Positions 33,618 through 43,039 of a DNA stretch of 64,000 nt are shown here, piece by piece (the stretch's first letter is position 1; each line of letters begins with the position of its first letter). The notes beneath the pieces are model-generated. The model saw only the letters and a program-made list of their open reading frames with translations. It was not told the DNA's origin and searched no databases. This DNA comes from Nitrobacter sp039808345 (GTDB lineage: Bacteria > Pseudomonadota > Alphaproteobacteria > Rhizobiales > Xanthobacteraceae): contig NZ_CP181167.1 in the NCBI RefSeq assembly GCF_047824785.1, positions 992,001 to 1,056,000 on the forward strand. Reading direction: 5' to 3'. Both the position numbers and the translations under genes were made by a program.

Positions 33618-34883
33618 TCACAGCCAGGGTGCGAGTTTGTCCATCGCGATGAGCTGGTCGACCTCGATGCGCGGGCGGACCAACGCATACTCGTCGTCCT
33701 TGACCAGTACCTCAGGGACCAGCGCGCGGGTGTTATAGGTCCCCGACTGCACGGCTCCATAAGCGCCCGCGGTCATGATCGCCAGAAGGTCGCCGGCTTG
33801 CGGCTCCGGCACATTGCGCGCGAGCGCCAGATAATCTCCGGTCTCGCACACCGGGCCGACCACATCGGCGACCATCACCGGGGCATCCTTGGGCGCCGCC
33901 CGCACCGGCATGATCTGATGGTAGGCCTCGTACAGCGTGGGACGGATGAGGTCGTTCATGGCCGCGTCGATGATGACGAAATTGCGGGCGTTGCCATGCT
34001 TCACGTAGATCACCCGCGTCACCAGAATGCCGGCATTGCCGACGATCATGCGGCCCGGCTCGAACATCAGCGTGCAGTCGAGATCGCGGGTCACGCGTCT
34101 GACCATCTCGGCATAGGCAAGCGGCTCCGGCGGCGCCGATCGGTCCTCGTAATAGGGAATGCCGAGGCCGCCGCCGAAATCGACGTGGCTGATGACGTGA
34201 CCGTCGGCGCGCAGCGTGCCGACGAAATCCGTCAGCAGACGGAACGCTGTTTCCATCGGACCGAGATCGGTGATCTGGCTGCCGATATGCATGTCGGCCC
34301 CGGTGACCTTGATGCCGGGCAGCTTTGCCGCCCGGGCGTAGACCGCGCGCGCCTGCGTGATCGGAATGCCGAACTTGTTCTCCAGCCGGCCGGTTGAAAT
34401 CTTGGCGTGAGTGCCGGAATCAACGTCAGGATTGACGCGGACCGAGACGCGCGCTGTGCGGCCTGTTTCAACCGCGACCTGCGACAGCAGATCGAGTTCC
34501 GGTTCCGATTCGATGTTGATGCAGAGAACGTCCGCGGCGAGCGCCGCGCGCAGTTCGGATTCGGTCTTGCCGACGCCCGAGAACAGGATCTTGCTTGCCG
34601 GAATGTCGGCGGCGAGCGCACGCTTGAGTTCTCCGCCCGACACCACGTCTGCTCCCGCTCCGAGCTTCGCCATGGTTCGCAGCACGGACTGATTGGAGTT
34701 CGCCTTCACGGCGTAGCAGATCAGATGGTCGGTCCCTGCGAAAGCTTCGGCAAAGACGCGGTAGTGCCGCTCCAGCGTCGCCGTCGAGTAACAATAGAAC
34801 GGCGTGCCGACGGCTTCGGCCAGGGTTGAAAGATCGACGCCTTCGGCGTGGAGCACGCCGTCGCGGTAATCGAAGTGATGCAT
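33618..34883 (-). CDS. lysA: Diaminopimelate decarboxylase
   Basis: LysA makes L-lysine from meso-diaminopimelate with PLP. The 421-residue protein has the PLP lysine in ICYAVKANSNQSVL, KFGIPITQA, MHIGSQITD, VDFGGGLGIPY, FEPGRMIVGNAG and the active-site Cys-containing VGPVCETGDYLA, with YNTRALVPEVLV near the end. The start is MHHFDYRDGVLHAEG at 34883; an open frame upstream is not conserved. It is the last gene of argH-lptM-lysA. Confidence 0.97.
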   Translation of the reverse strand: MHHFDYRDGVLHAEGVDLSTLAEAVGTPFYCYSTATLERHYRVFAEAFAGTDHLICYAVKANSNQSVLRTMAKLGAGADVVSGGELKRALAADIPASKILFSGVGKTESELRAALAADVLCINIESEPELDLLSQVAVETGRTARVSVRVNPDVDSGTHAKISTGRLENKFGIPITQARAVYARAAKLPGIKVTGADMHIGSQITDLGPMETAFRLLTDFVGTLRADGHVISHVDFGGGLGIPYYEDRSAPPEPLAYAEMVRRVTRDLDCTLMFEPGRMIVGNAGILVTRVIYVKHGNARNFVIIDAAMNDLIRPTLYEAYHQIMPVRAAPKDAPVMVADVVGPVCETGDYLALARNVPEPQAGDLLAIMTAGAYGAVQSGTYNTRALVPEVLVKDDEYALVRPRIEVDQLIAMDKLAPWL

Positions 34884-34997
34884 GGCTCTAGTGGTCCGAA
34901 TCCGAAGTCCGCTCACCAACTCGACATCTTGCCTGATAGCGTTTGATAGGAGTGCGCGGAAACAGCAAGCTAAACTCCGAGGCACCACGCCCGCGTC

Positions 34998-35249
34998 TCA
35001 GCGGCTGTCGAGCAGCGGGTCGAGGATGAAGGATTTCCTGGCGCCTTTGGACGCCGCAGGGTCGCTGTTGATGCCGAAAGACGGATCGAACAGGCTGCCC
35101 TTGGGCGCATTGGCGCGGTCATGCTCATCCGCCGCTGCGGCGGCAGGCGGCCGATCCGATGCGGTCGGCGGCGCATCGAGGCCGCCCTTGCGCCCGCAAC
35201 CGGCCAGCGCCAGCGCGGCGGCGGTCAGAAAAAACAGGGCCCATCTCAT
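34998..35249 (-). CDS. lptM: LptM-like small lipoprotein
   Basis: This 83-residue lipoprotein starts MRWALFFLTAAALALAGC and then GRKGGLDAPP. The lipobox LAGC puts the lipidated Cys at residue 18, and CGRKGxLDxPP is the signature of the LptM (YifL) group. In E. coli LptM aids the LptD-LptE lipopolysaccharide transporter in the outer membrane; the longer tail here is variable. It lies between argH and lysA, a conserved gene order in alphaproteobacteria. A GTG start 10 codons upstream is possible. Confidence 0.85.
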   Translation of the reverse strand: MRWALFFLTAAALALAGCGRKGGLDAPPTASDRPPAAAAADEHDRANAPKGSLFDPSFGINSDPAASKGARKSFILDPLLDSR

Positions 35250-35365
35250 CGAGACGGAGCTTGAAGTGGTGTTCACGGCGATATCCCCAATCGGCGGCAC
35301 CATACAAAGAATGCCTTGTTCTGGCGAGACCCGGAAGGCCGGAAAATTCAAGGCCGGCGTCAGGA

Positions 35366-36763
35366 TCAGCCCGGTTTCCGCTCTTTTTCCAGCCGCTTGA
35401 GCCAGGCCTTCGCTTGCGTGCGAACGTTTCTGGGCGCGGTCCCGCCATAGCTCGTCCGGCTCTTCACCGATGCCTCCACGGACAGCACCGCAAGCGCGTC
35501 GCGGGTGATGCGCGGCTCCACCGCCTGCATCGCAGTCAGCGGCAGTTCATGCAGGGCGACGCCCTGCTTCGATGCGGCCGCGACGATACGTCCGGTGACA
35601 TGGTGCGCGTCACGGAAAGGCATCTTCAGCGTCCTGACCAGCCAGTCCGCGAGATCGGTCGCGGTCGCATAGCCATCGCCGGCGGCCGCCTTCATTCGGG
35701 TCTCGTCAGGCACGAGGTCGGCGACCATGCCGGTCATGGCGCGGATCGCCAGCGAGAGCGCGCTGAACGCCTCCATCGCGCCCTGCTTGTCTTCCTGCAT
35801 GTCCTTTTGATAGGCCAGCGGCAATCCCTTCATCACCACCAGCAGCCCTGTGAGCGCTCCGACGACGCGGCCGGTCTTGGCGCGCACCAGTTCGGCGGCG
35901 TCCGGGTTGCGCTTCTGCGGCATGATCGACGAGCCCGTGGTGAACCTGTCGGAAAGCCGCACAAGGCCGACCAGCGGTGAGGTCCAGATCACCATCTCCT
36001 CCGCGAAGCGCGACAGGTGCGTCGATGCGATCGCCGCGGCTGACAGCGTCTCCAGCACGAAGTCGCGATCCGAAACCGCGTCGAGCGAGTTCGCCATCGG
36101 GCGATCGAAACCCAGTCCCTTCGCGGTCGCGTGGCGATCGATCGGAAAGGACGTGCCCGCGAGGGCAGCCGCGCCGAGCGGGCTCTCGTTCAGACGCCTG
36201 CGCGCATCGGCGAAGCGTCCGCGATCGCGGGCCGTCATTTCGACGTAGGCCAGAAGGTGATGACCGAAGGTCACGGGTTGAGCGGTTTGCAGGTGCGTGA
36301 AGCCCGGCATCACCGTTCCCGCAAATTCCAGCGCGCGGGTCGCCAGAACCTGCTGGAAGGCTTTGAGCGCGTGATCGGTCTCGTCGATCGTGTCGCGGAC
36401 ATAGAGACGAAAGTCGGTCGCAACCTGATCATTGCGCGAGCGCGCGGTATGCAGTCGTCCCGCCGCGGACCCGATCAGTTCCCCGAGCCGGCTCTCCACA
36501 TTCATATGAATGTCCTCGAGCGCCCGCTTGAAATCGAAAGAATCGGCGCGGATCTCTGACAAAATCGTGTCTAGACCCTTGCCTATTTTTTTCGCATCAT
36601 TTGCCGCGATGATGCCTTGAGCGGCAAGCATCTCGGCATGGACCTTTGACGCGGCAATGTCCTGGGCGTAGAGGTGGCGATCGACGTCAATCGAGACGTT
36701 GATCTCCTCCATGATCGCATCAGGTCCTTCGCCGAACCGTCCGCCCCACATCTTGTTGCTCAT
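35366..36763 (-). CDS. argH: Argininosuccinate lyase
   Basis: ArgH splits argininosuccinate into arginine and fumarate, the last step of arginine synthesis. The 465-residue protein of the fumarase/aspartase superfamily has SNKMWGGRFGEGPDAIMEE, DIHMNVESRLGELIG, HTARSRNDQVATDFRLYVRD, TVMPGFTHLQTAQPVTFGHH, and the signature loop GSSIMPQKRNPDAAELVRAK with the catalytic Ser. It is the first gene of argH-lptM-lysA and is divergent from tlpA. Confidence 0.97.
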   Translation of the reverse strand: MSNKMWGGRFGEGPDAIMEEINVSIDVDRHLYAQDIAASKVHAEMLAAQGIIAANDAKKIGKGLDTILSEIRADSFDFKRALEDIHMNVESRLGELIGSAAGRLHTARSRNDQVATDFRLYVRDTIDETDHALKAFQQVLATRALEFAGTVMPGFTHLQTAQPVTFGHHLLAYVEMTARDRGRFADARRRLNESPLGAAALAGTSFPIDRHATAKGLGFDRPMANSLDAVSDRDFVLETLSAAAIASTHLSRFAEEMVIWTSPLVGLVRLSDRFTTGSSIMPQKRNPDAAELVRAKTGRVVGALTGLLVVMKGLPLAYQKDMQEDKQGAMEAFSALSLAIRAMTGMVADLVPDETRMKAAAGDGYATATDLADWLVRTLKMPFRDAHHVTGRIVAAASKQGVALHELPLTAMQAVEPRITRDALAVLSVEASVKSRTSYGGTAPRNVRTQAKAWLKRLEKERKPG

Positions 36764-36877
36764 GTCTTGCCACTCATGCCGCGCTCGCCACTTTCATCAT
36801 GCCTGCCGGACGGCCGATCTGCTCCGGTGGGTGTAGCCGTCTGAAGCCGACGCCTGCATACCCGTATCTGATACAGG

Positions 36878-37561
36878 ATGACAAACGTTATGACCGATAC
36901 CTCCACGCCGCCTCATCGCGCCGAAAGCAGGCTTCCCATTGGCCCGCTGGTCGCAGTCGCCATTGTCGCGGGGGCCACGGCCGCGCTTTTGGGGATCGGG
37001 CATCTCAGGCACGCGAAATCCGCCGCCAATGCGCTGGCGCCCTGCGGTCCGGCCGTGGAACTGTCCAGGAAGATCGCCCCGCAGGCCACGGGCGAGGTGG
37101 CTTCCCTGACCATGGCGTCCAAGCCGCGCCGGATACCGGACCTGGCCTTTTTGGATGGCGAGGGCCAACCCAGGAAGCTCTCGGACTGGAAAGGGAAAAC
37201 CGTCCTCTTGAACCTCTGGGCGACCTGGTGTGTGCCCTGCAGAACGGAAATGCCGGCCCTTGACAGGCTTCAGGGCAAGCTCGGCGGCGATAAATTCGCC
37301 GTGGTCGCCATCAATATCGACACCCGCGACTCCGATAAGCCGAAGGCCTTTCTGAAAGACGCCAACCTCACTCATCTCGGCAATTTCCATGACGAGAAGG
37401 CGTCCGTTTTCCAGGATCTTAAAAGCGTTGGCATGGCGGTCGGCATGCCGACCTCGGTGCTGATCGACGGTCAGGGTTGCGAACTCGGCAATATGGCCGG
37501 GCCGGCTGAATGGGACAGCGAGGACGCCATCAAGCTCATCAACGCGGCGGTGGGCTCATAG
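36878..37561 (+). CDS. tlpA: Membrane-anchored thioredoxin TlpA
   Basis: TlpA is a periplasmic reductant needed to make cytochrome aa3, keeping the copper-site cysteines of subunit II and ScoI reduced. The 227-residue protein has an N-terminal membrane anchor (PLVAVAIVAGATAALLGIGH). A thioredoxin fold follows with WATWCVPCRTEMPAL (Cys118, Cys121), DTRDSDKP, and the cis-Pro of VGMPTSVLIDGQG. Two further Cys (APCGPA, GQGCELG) match those of Bradyrhizobium TlpA. Starts at 36878 and 36890 are both possible. Confidence 0.93.
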   Translation: MTNVMTDTSTPPHRAESRLPIGPLVAVAIVAGATAALLGIGHLRHAKSAANALAPCGPAVELSRKIAPQATGEVASLTMASKPRRIPDLAFLDGEGQPRKLSDWKGKTVLLNLWATWCVPCRTEMPALDRLQGKLGGDKFAVVAINIDTRDSDKPKAFLKDANLTHLGNFHDEKASVFQDLKSVGMAVGMPTSVLIDGQGCELGNMAGPAEWDSEDAIKLINAAVGS

Positions 37562-37565
37562 AGTG

Positions 37566-37676
37566 CCTCACCGCTTCATGGAAGCGGTGAAAGACTGTTG
37601 TTTTTATTCTTTATGTTTTGACGCGTTTTCTTCACGCGAACACAGAGGCAGTCCGCACCTGCACGAGGCCGTGCTA
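37566..37676 (+). repeat. Dispersed repeat B, diverged
   Basis: CTCACCGCTTCATGGAAGCG / CGCTTCC hairpin, then TTTTGACGCGTTTTCTTCAC, after which the copy departs from consensus. It abuts an inverted copy. Confidence 0.7.
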
Positions 37677-37784
37677 TAGCGTTTTCAAGCGAAGTGGAAT
37701 CCGGTTCGCGTAAAGAAAACGCGTCAGATCAATATCATAAGAGCGTCGCTTCTGATTCAATCAGAAGCGATAATGCTCTAGGTA
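37677..37784 (-). repeat. Dispersed repeat B, opposite orientation
   Basis: Read on the minus strand this is the consensus: GAGCATTATCGCTTCTGATT, then GACGCGTTTTCTTTACGCGA and CGCTTGAAAACGCTATAG. It meets the preceding copy tail to tail. Confidence 0.9.
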
Positions 37785-38050
37785 TGTTCTCAGACCCATG
37801 TTCTCGAAGATACGAACATGTCTTGAGGGCCGCGTCATACAATCCGGTTGCTTTGTCGTTTGCGTTTCTCTTATGGATGTTCCCGTTATCTGTTCCCAAT
37901 GATGGATGCGCATGGCGGGCTCAAAGCCTCTCCGCGTAACAACCTGCGCCCGTACGAAGTGATACGCCTCGCCAGAGGCGAGAGAATACTGATGACTTGA
38001 TTATCGCTCGGATTGACTGCGATCAGATTATGCAGGGCAGGGGGTGCTCT
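37785..38050. other. Leader region of the G8/CEMIP-like gene
   Basis: No gene supported. An 81-codon frame spans the repeat (37694-37939) and is rejected. No clear promoter seen. Confidence 0.35.
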
Positions 38051-41000
38051 ATGCCTATCGACCACGACGGCAATCGGGTTGGCTCACGCATGGCCGCTGG
38101 CCTGCATATCGTAGGCCCTTGCGGCGCCCTTCTGTTGCTCGGAATTTCGATCTCGCCGGCCTTGCCGGATGATGCCAGAAACGACGCGCAGCAAAACACC
38201 ACGATCACATGCTCAAGCGGATTTCTGCCGCCTGCGGGGTCCACGAATAGTCCGCCCGACCTCGTGGTCAACGGCGAGTGCCACGTCAAACCCGACAAGA
38301 CCTACTACTTCGGGAACGTCAACGTTCTCGACAAGGGCCAGCTCGTGTTCGACGAGCTTGACAAGACGATCAAGCCCACGACCACCCACTTCTGGGTTCA
38401 GTCGATGCTGATCGAGAACGGAGGCGCGGTCGTCGCCGGGTCGCAGAGGCAACCTTACGGAAATTACGGGGGCGTCCTGACGATCCATCTCTACGGCGCG
38501 GACCGCAACGCCAGGGGCCCCGCGCTCGGCGCGCTTTGCCGGACCGCGCAGAATGCCGATACGGGCCCCTGCGGTATTCCGGCGTCCGCCTGGAGCGACA
38601 ACGGCAAAACGAAGCTCGCGCTGCCCGGCGGCGTGTCGGATTTCTTCTACCGCTACGGACCGCTGCACGGCGACGGCAAGTGCTCGGACGGATCAGTCTG
38701 GTCGAGCAAATCGCCATGCGATGACAGTCAGGGCAAGCAGGTCGGGTATTTCGGCTACAAGGTTCTCGCCGTTTCCTATGGCGGGAGTCTTGATCTGTGG
38801 GGCACGAAGGGCTCATGCAACTCGATGGGCTGCTCCAATCCGCAACTCCATCCGAGCTGGACACGGCTGGAAGGTTCGGTCGCGGCGGGAGGCGGCGCCG
38901 GGCCGAACGATCCGCTCGTCGTCGCCGGTCCGAGCAATTTCAGGCCTGAAAATCTTCATGTCGGAGCCGGCGATCAGATCGTCGTCACGACGACCGACTA
39001 TCTGCCCGGTCATTCCGAAACCTTCGTCGTCAAGGAAGCCCGCACGGGCGAGGACGGGAAAGGGCGGTGGCTCACGAAGATCCGGGTCGATCATGGCGCG
39101 CAGTGGCGCCATAACGGCGAACGCTACGCACTCACCGACAAGCTGGCGCCGTCGCAGGGACGCCTCGATCTCGATCCCGATCTGGTCAAGAACGGCGTCG
39201 AGACCCGTGCCGCCGTCGCGATCCTGAATCGCAGCATCCGGATCGTGTCCGGAGGAGACAAACCGGGAGAGGAATTTCCGGCCTCGACACCCGAGAATCC
39301 CTGTGTCGCCCAGGACGGAAAAGGGCCGTGCTATTCGCTCGGCGGTCACGTCGTGTTCCGCCAGGGGTTCAAGGCGGCACACGTCAAGGGAGTCGAATTC
39401 AAGGAGCTCGGGCAGGGCGGGCGGATGGGACATTATCCCGTCCATTTCCATATGGCGCGCCAGACGCCGGAAGGAACCTACGTGCAGGATTCATCGATCA
39501 ATGAATCGATGACCCGCTGGATCGTGCTGCACTCGACGCAAGGCGTTTTGCTGGCCGGCAACGTCGGATACAAGTCGATCGGCCATGGCTTCTATCTCGA
39601 GGACGGCACCGAGACCGACAACCGGATTTACGGCAATCTGGGGATCCTCGCGCGCGCGGCGGTCGCCAATGAACAAAATCCGCGACGGATACCCGGGATC
39701 CTCGCCGCCAATGAAGACAAGAAGCCCGCGCCGAAGTTTCCGTTCCTGACTGACTCGGCCTATCCGTCGGTCTTCTGGATCACGAACGGCTGGAATGAGT
39801 TCATCGGCAATATGGCGGCCGGCGCGACGGCCTGCGGATCGGCTTACTGGTTCGTCCCGGTCTGGAACAGCGACAGGCCTGATGTGATGACCTCGAATAA
39901 CAGCCCTGATCAGCGGCACATGAAGTGGTCAGGTTATGCCGGCCTGCAAAAGGACGGCGCTTATCGAGGCTCCACGCCGCTCAAGGCCTTCGTCGGAAAT
40001 TTTGCCACATCGACGATGATGTCGTTCCAGACCACCGGCGACGCGCCTGAGTGTTCGGGCGTCCTCAAGCCTGCGTCCGGTGCGGCGCAGGATAAGACGG
40101 CGGATGCCGCGCACGGCGCCGCCGCCGCCAATGCCCTGGTCGCGGTTCGCAGCCTTGCGCCGGATCCGAACGACAACGAGTCCGACGATCATTATTACCC
40201 GCATGCGGTCGGCGGAAACCGGCACGCGACGGCGTGCATCAGAAAGGACGATGGTACCTACGATTGCGAGGGCGTCAAATTTTGCGATCCGGGTCATGCT
40301 GAGAATTGCGCGGTGACCGTCATCGACAAGTTCACGTCGATGTTCCACTGGGCCCAGCACAATGTCGCGGCGATCTGGCTGCGCAATCAGTGGTATCTCG
40401 TCGTCAACAGCGTGCTGTCGGATGTTCAGAACGGCGGCCTGACTTTCATCACCGGCGGCGATTATACCCATGCGTCGGTGATCAAGGGCTATTGGGCGCT
40501 CGCGCGCAAGAACGTTTTCATCGGGCATTCCCAGCCGCAGGACGACGCTCACGCCTTCGCGCTGGACGCGGGGCCCTTCAACGCGCGATCGAAACTGCGG
40601 TGCGACTGGCAGGTGGCGGGCGTTTCGCCGAGCAATTATTGCCTCAGCGCGAAAGAGGGCGTCTCCATTCCGCTGATCAATTTCGATTCGGGCCAGCGCC
40701 TGTTCAACATCTACGATGGTCCCGCCTATCAGGAGTCCAACGCCTATCTCGACATCACCAAATCAGACTGTCCCATGAGCGGATCGAAGACCGATCCGGG
40801 CTGCATGTATGGCTCGGGCGTGGTCCTCGGCGTCACCAAGGATCCACTGAACGGGCAATGCTATCTGCCGAACGCGGCCATAGGCTGGAAACAGAGCAAC
40901 GGTTTTTTCTATCCGCCCGCTTTTCACTCGGCGAATCTCTTTTTCAGCAACGTCGACATTCGTCATTTCGTATTCGATCCGTTGTTTCAGGCGCCTGATG

Positions 41001-42406
41001 GCGTGACGGGGGAAAAGGACTTCGGTCAGGGCGGCACTTATCTCACGGCGACTTCCGGCCCCAACGCAGTGAAGAATTTCTATTGCAGCTCGACGGACAA
41101 CATGTTCGACGGCTGGAGCGGGATCGACCGCCAGACCGAGCTTACCGATGACGACGGGACGCTGACGGGACTCATCAGTTCGAAGCCCGGCGGCGAGACT
41201 GTGTCGATCAACGAGGATCAGTTCTTCACGGCCAAGCTTGAAACGTCCGAGTGTAAATCGAATCTGAGGGTCGGCCCGTCGCTGGTATGTCCGCAGAAGC
41301 CGCTGCCGCCCGCCTCAACGCCATCCACCGCAAAGACAAGCCCCTACGACTACGTGGCCACGGCGATCGCGCCGGGGTGCTCGGAGAAGAATCCACCGGA
41401 TCCGTTGAAACCCTATGGCCGCTGCGGAGATACGCCGGATCTCGGTCAGGGAGGCGAGTGGTCGAGCGAGTGCTCCAACGGGGCCTGCTACGGCGTGCCG
41501 CTTTACCGTCAGTATCTGACCACGACCGAACTCGGCCACTGGCAGACCAACGGCTGCGCCGGCAACGCCAATACGCCCGCCTGCCGCTGGCCTTTCATGC
41601 GCATGGGCGGCCAGAACATGTATCAGCGCGAAACGCTGACCGTGAACAACGGTGTCTACTATGTCGACACGTCCATTTCCAAGACCACGCAGAACACGGA
41701 GAACTATACGAAAATGCCGCAGACGCGGGACGTGAATGTCTTCGCTCCCGGCCAGACCTATTACATGTTCTTCCTCTATGCGAAGCCGGGCACGGCCCAG
41801 ACCTACCAGATCTATGTCGGCGAGGGTTTTGATACGGCAACAGTGAAGCCCGTGCGCGGAAGCCTGGCGACCGCGCCGATCAAGTTCAGCCCGGACACCG
41901 CGCCCAATGCGGGGAAGTGGTTCACCGTGAAAGGCGTCTCCAAAGGCGTGCTGACGATCGAGACCAATTTCGCCGCTCAATCCGAACTTGATCCGCGACA
42001 GCAGAAGAACGGCCTTTGCGGCCCGGCGACATTCTGCGGCTGGAAAGCGGACGGAAGCTGCGGCTCGAAGCTGGCGAGCGCCGATCCAGGCAAGGAGCCT
42101 TTGCTCATGGCCGATCCGGCTCTGGCCAAGGAAGCGGACGCCGTTTGCCGGACCTGGGCGGTCAAGGACCTCGATTGTCCGGCGGCCGGATGTTTCGGGT
42201 TCGCTTTCACGCTTCCAGCGACGTTCAAGGCGCAGGACCAGGGGCAGGCGGCGCGCCCGACGCCAGCCGCGTTCCCCTCGACTGGCGATTTCGCGACGCG
42301 GTTTCTCAACACCAAAATCGTCCCGGACAACGCGAGCCATGCGCGAGACGGGGTCGAGACGGAGTGCTTCTATCCAAGACTGCCCGGCAGTTGTCCCGCG
42401 CAATAG
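38051..42406 (+). CDS. Giant exported G8-domain, CEMIP/TMEM2-like beta-helix protein
   Basis: At about 1451 residues this is the largest protein in the window. A signal sequence (VGPCGALLLLGISISPALP) is followed by a G8 domain at about 60-190 (YYFGNVNVLDKGQLVFDELD, MLIENGGAVVAGSQRQPYG, GGVLTIHLYG). Then a right-handed beta-helix shows three marks of the animal CEMIP/TMEM2/PKHD1L family: GGRMGHYPVHFHM, IGHGFYLEDGTETDNRIYGN and PSVFWITNGWNEFIGNMAAG. Animal CEMIP and TMEM2 are linked to hyaluronan breakdown; bacterial relatives are uncharacterised. Many Cys residues suggest disulfides and an extracellular or periplasmic site. ATG 38051 is chosen because AGGGGGTG precedes it by 6 bases; an earlier ATG at 37997 is possible. 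Confidence 0.8.
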   Translation: MPIDHDGNRVGSRMAAGLHIVGPCGALLLLGISISPALPDDARNDAQQNTTITCSSGFLPPAGSTNSPPDLVVNGECHVKPDKTYYFGNVNVLDKGQLVFDELDKTIKPTTTHFWVQSMLIENGGAVVAGSQRQPYGNYGGVLTIHLYGADRNARGPALGALCRTAQNADTGPCGIPASAWSDNGKTKLALPGGVSDFFYRYGPLHGDGKCSDGSVWSSKSPCDDSQGKQVGYFGYKVLAVSYGGSLDLWGTKGSCNSMGCSNPQLHPSWTRLEGSVAAGGGAGPNDPLVVAGPSNFRPENLHVGAGDQIVVTTTDYLPGHSETFVVKEARTGEDGKGRWLTKIRVDHGAQWRHNGERYALTDKLAPSQGRLDLDPDLVKNGVETRAAVAILNRSIRIVSGGDKPGEEFPASTPENPCVAQDGKGPCYSLGGHVVFRQGFKAAHVKGVEFKELGQGGRMGHYPVHFHMARQTPEGTYVQDSSINESMTRWIVLHSTQGVLLAGNVGYKSIGHGFYLEDGTETDNRIYGNLGILARAAVANEQNPRRIPGILAANEDKKPAPKFPFLTDSAYPSVFWITNGWNEFIGNMAAGATACGSAYWFVPVWNSDRPDVMTSNNSPDQRHMKWSGYAGLQKDGAYRGSTPLKAFVGNFATSTMMSFQTTGDAPECSGVLKPASGAAQDKTADAAHGAAAANALVAVRSLAPDPNDNESDDHYYPHAVGGNRHATACIRKDDGTYDCEGVKFCDPGHAENCAVTVIDKFTSMFHWAQHNVAAIWLRNQWYLVVNSVLSDVQNGGLTFITGGDYTHASVIKGYWALARKNVFIGHSQPQDDAHAFALDAGPFNARSKLRCDWQVAGVSPSNYCLSAKEGVSIPLINFDSGQRLFNIYDGPAYQESNAYLDITKSDCPMSGSKTDPGCMYGSGVVLGVTKDPLNGQCYLPNAAIGWKQSNGFFYPPAFHSANLFFSNVDIRHFVFDPLFQAPDGVTGEKDFGQGGTYLTATSGPNAVKNFYCSSTDNMFDGWSGIDRQTELTDDDGTLTGLISSKPGGETVSINEDQFFTAKLETSECKSNLRVGPSLVCPQKPLPPASTPSTAKTSPYDYVATAIAPGCSEKNPPDPLKPYGRCGDTPDLGQGGEWSSECSNGACYGVPLYRQYLTTTELGHWQTNGCAGNANTPACRWPFMRMGGQNMYQRETLTVNNGVYYVDTSISKTTQNTENYTKMPQTRDVNVFAPGQTYYMFFLYAKPGTAQTYQIYVGEGFDTATVKPVRGSLATAPIKFSPDTAPNAGKWFTVKGVSKGVLTIETNFAAQSELDPRQQKNGLCGPATFCGWKADGSCGSKLASADPGKEPLLMADPALAKEADAVCRTWAVKDLDCPAAGCFGFAFTLPATFKAQDQGQAARPTPAAFPSTGDFATRFLNTKIVPDNASHARDGVETECFYPRLPGSCPAQ

Positions 42407-42511
42407 TTGCTGCGGGACGGAGTTTGCGCGATCCGTCTGCCAACCGTTGGGTCGGCGTCTCGTGCGCGATATTCTGTTAAGGCCCGCACTGGAATTTCAG
42501 ATGACGCAAGC

Positions 42512-42540
42512 GGGCCGCCCATCCCGGGCGGCCCTTTGCC
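42512..42540. terminator. Hairpin between convergent genes
   Basis: The perfect stem GGGCCGCCC / GGGCGGCCC (42512-42520, 42526-42534) is followed by CTTTG. It separates the G8 protein gene from the minus-strand small gene at 42558. Confidence 0.65.
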
Positions 42541-42557
42541 GACTAACGCGATCCCCG

Positions 42558-42719
42558 TCAGGTGCCGCCGCTATATCCGGTTTTTTCCTGACCCTGAGGA
42601 TTTTTGTCGGGCATATCTTCCTTGACGGCCTTTTTGATCTCGGCCTTCCGGCCGCTTTCGCCCTGTTCGCCCGGCTTCCTGCGCTGGTCGTCCTGATTCT
42701 TCTCATTCGGGTTTGCCAT
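42558..42719 (-). CDS. Small, very hydrophilic 53-residue protein
   Basis: It starts MANPNEKNQDDQRRKPGEQG, continues with ESGRKAEIKKAVKEDMPDKN, and ends with a short PQGQEKTGYSGGT tail. A strong ribosome site, AAGGAGA, lies 6 bases upstream. The composition (Lys, Glu, Asn, Gln, Gly, no Cys or Trp) is that of small disordered, stress-related proteins. I do not recognise a family. The strong start signal and the convergent terminator support it as real. Confidence 0.65.
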   Translation of the reverse strand: MANPNEKNQDDQRRKPGEQGESGRKAEIKKAVKEDMPDKNPQGQEKTGYSGGT

Positions 42720-43039
42720 TTGAAGTCTCCTTAGGTTGCCGGGGACAATGGGTTCCGTTCTGGATTGGTTCCTAAAGTCTTTTTGCTTCTGAATGTACGT
42801 CAGCGGCTCTCGTATTTTGATTTGACGCGAACCGGCTCTCCGGTCGCGCTGGCGTGGCCCTTTCGGTCGGACATCATCCTCTCATGACGGAGCGCTGCGC
42901 GGACCTCGGAGCGCCGCTGCTGTTGCGTTGCACAAACTTTCAGCACCGGTTGCTTGCATAGCGAGCGGTGCTGCTCGCTCATTCCCGCGAACGATTGATG
43001 CGACAGCCTTCTGATCGCGGCATGCCGTATTTTCAGCTC
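42720..43039. other. Upstream region of nirB
   Basis: A partial repeat tail lies at about 42785-42860 (TTTGATTTGACGCGAACCGG). AGCACC ... GGTGCT (42941-42971) is an inverted repeat with a 19-base spacer; NtrC sites have a shorter spacer, so this is only a possible activator site. Confidence 0.35.

Noticed and set aside
37694..37939. 81-codon frame
   Set aside because: It runs through an inverted repeat B copy, and such frames appear in many copies of the repeat by chance.
42941..42971. AGCACC...GGTGCT as an NtrC site for nirBD
   Set aside because: The half sites fit loosely, but the 19-base spacer is much longer than in NtrC sites.
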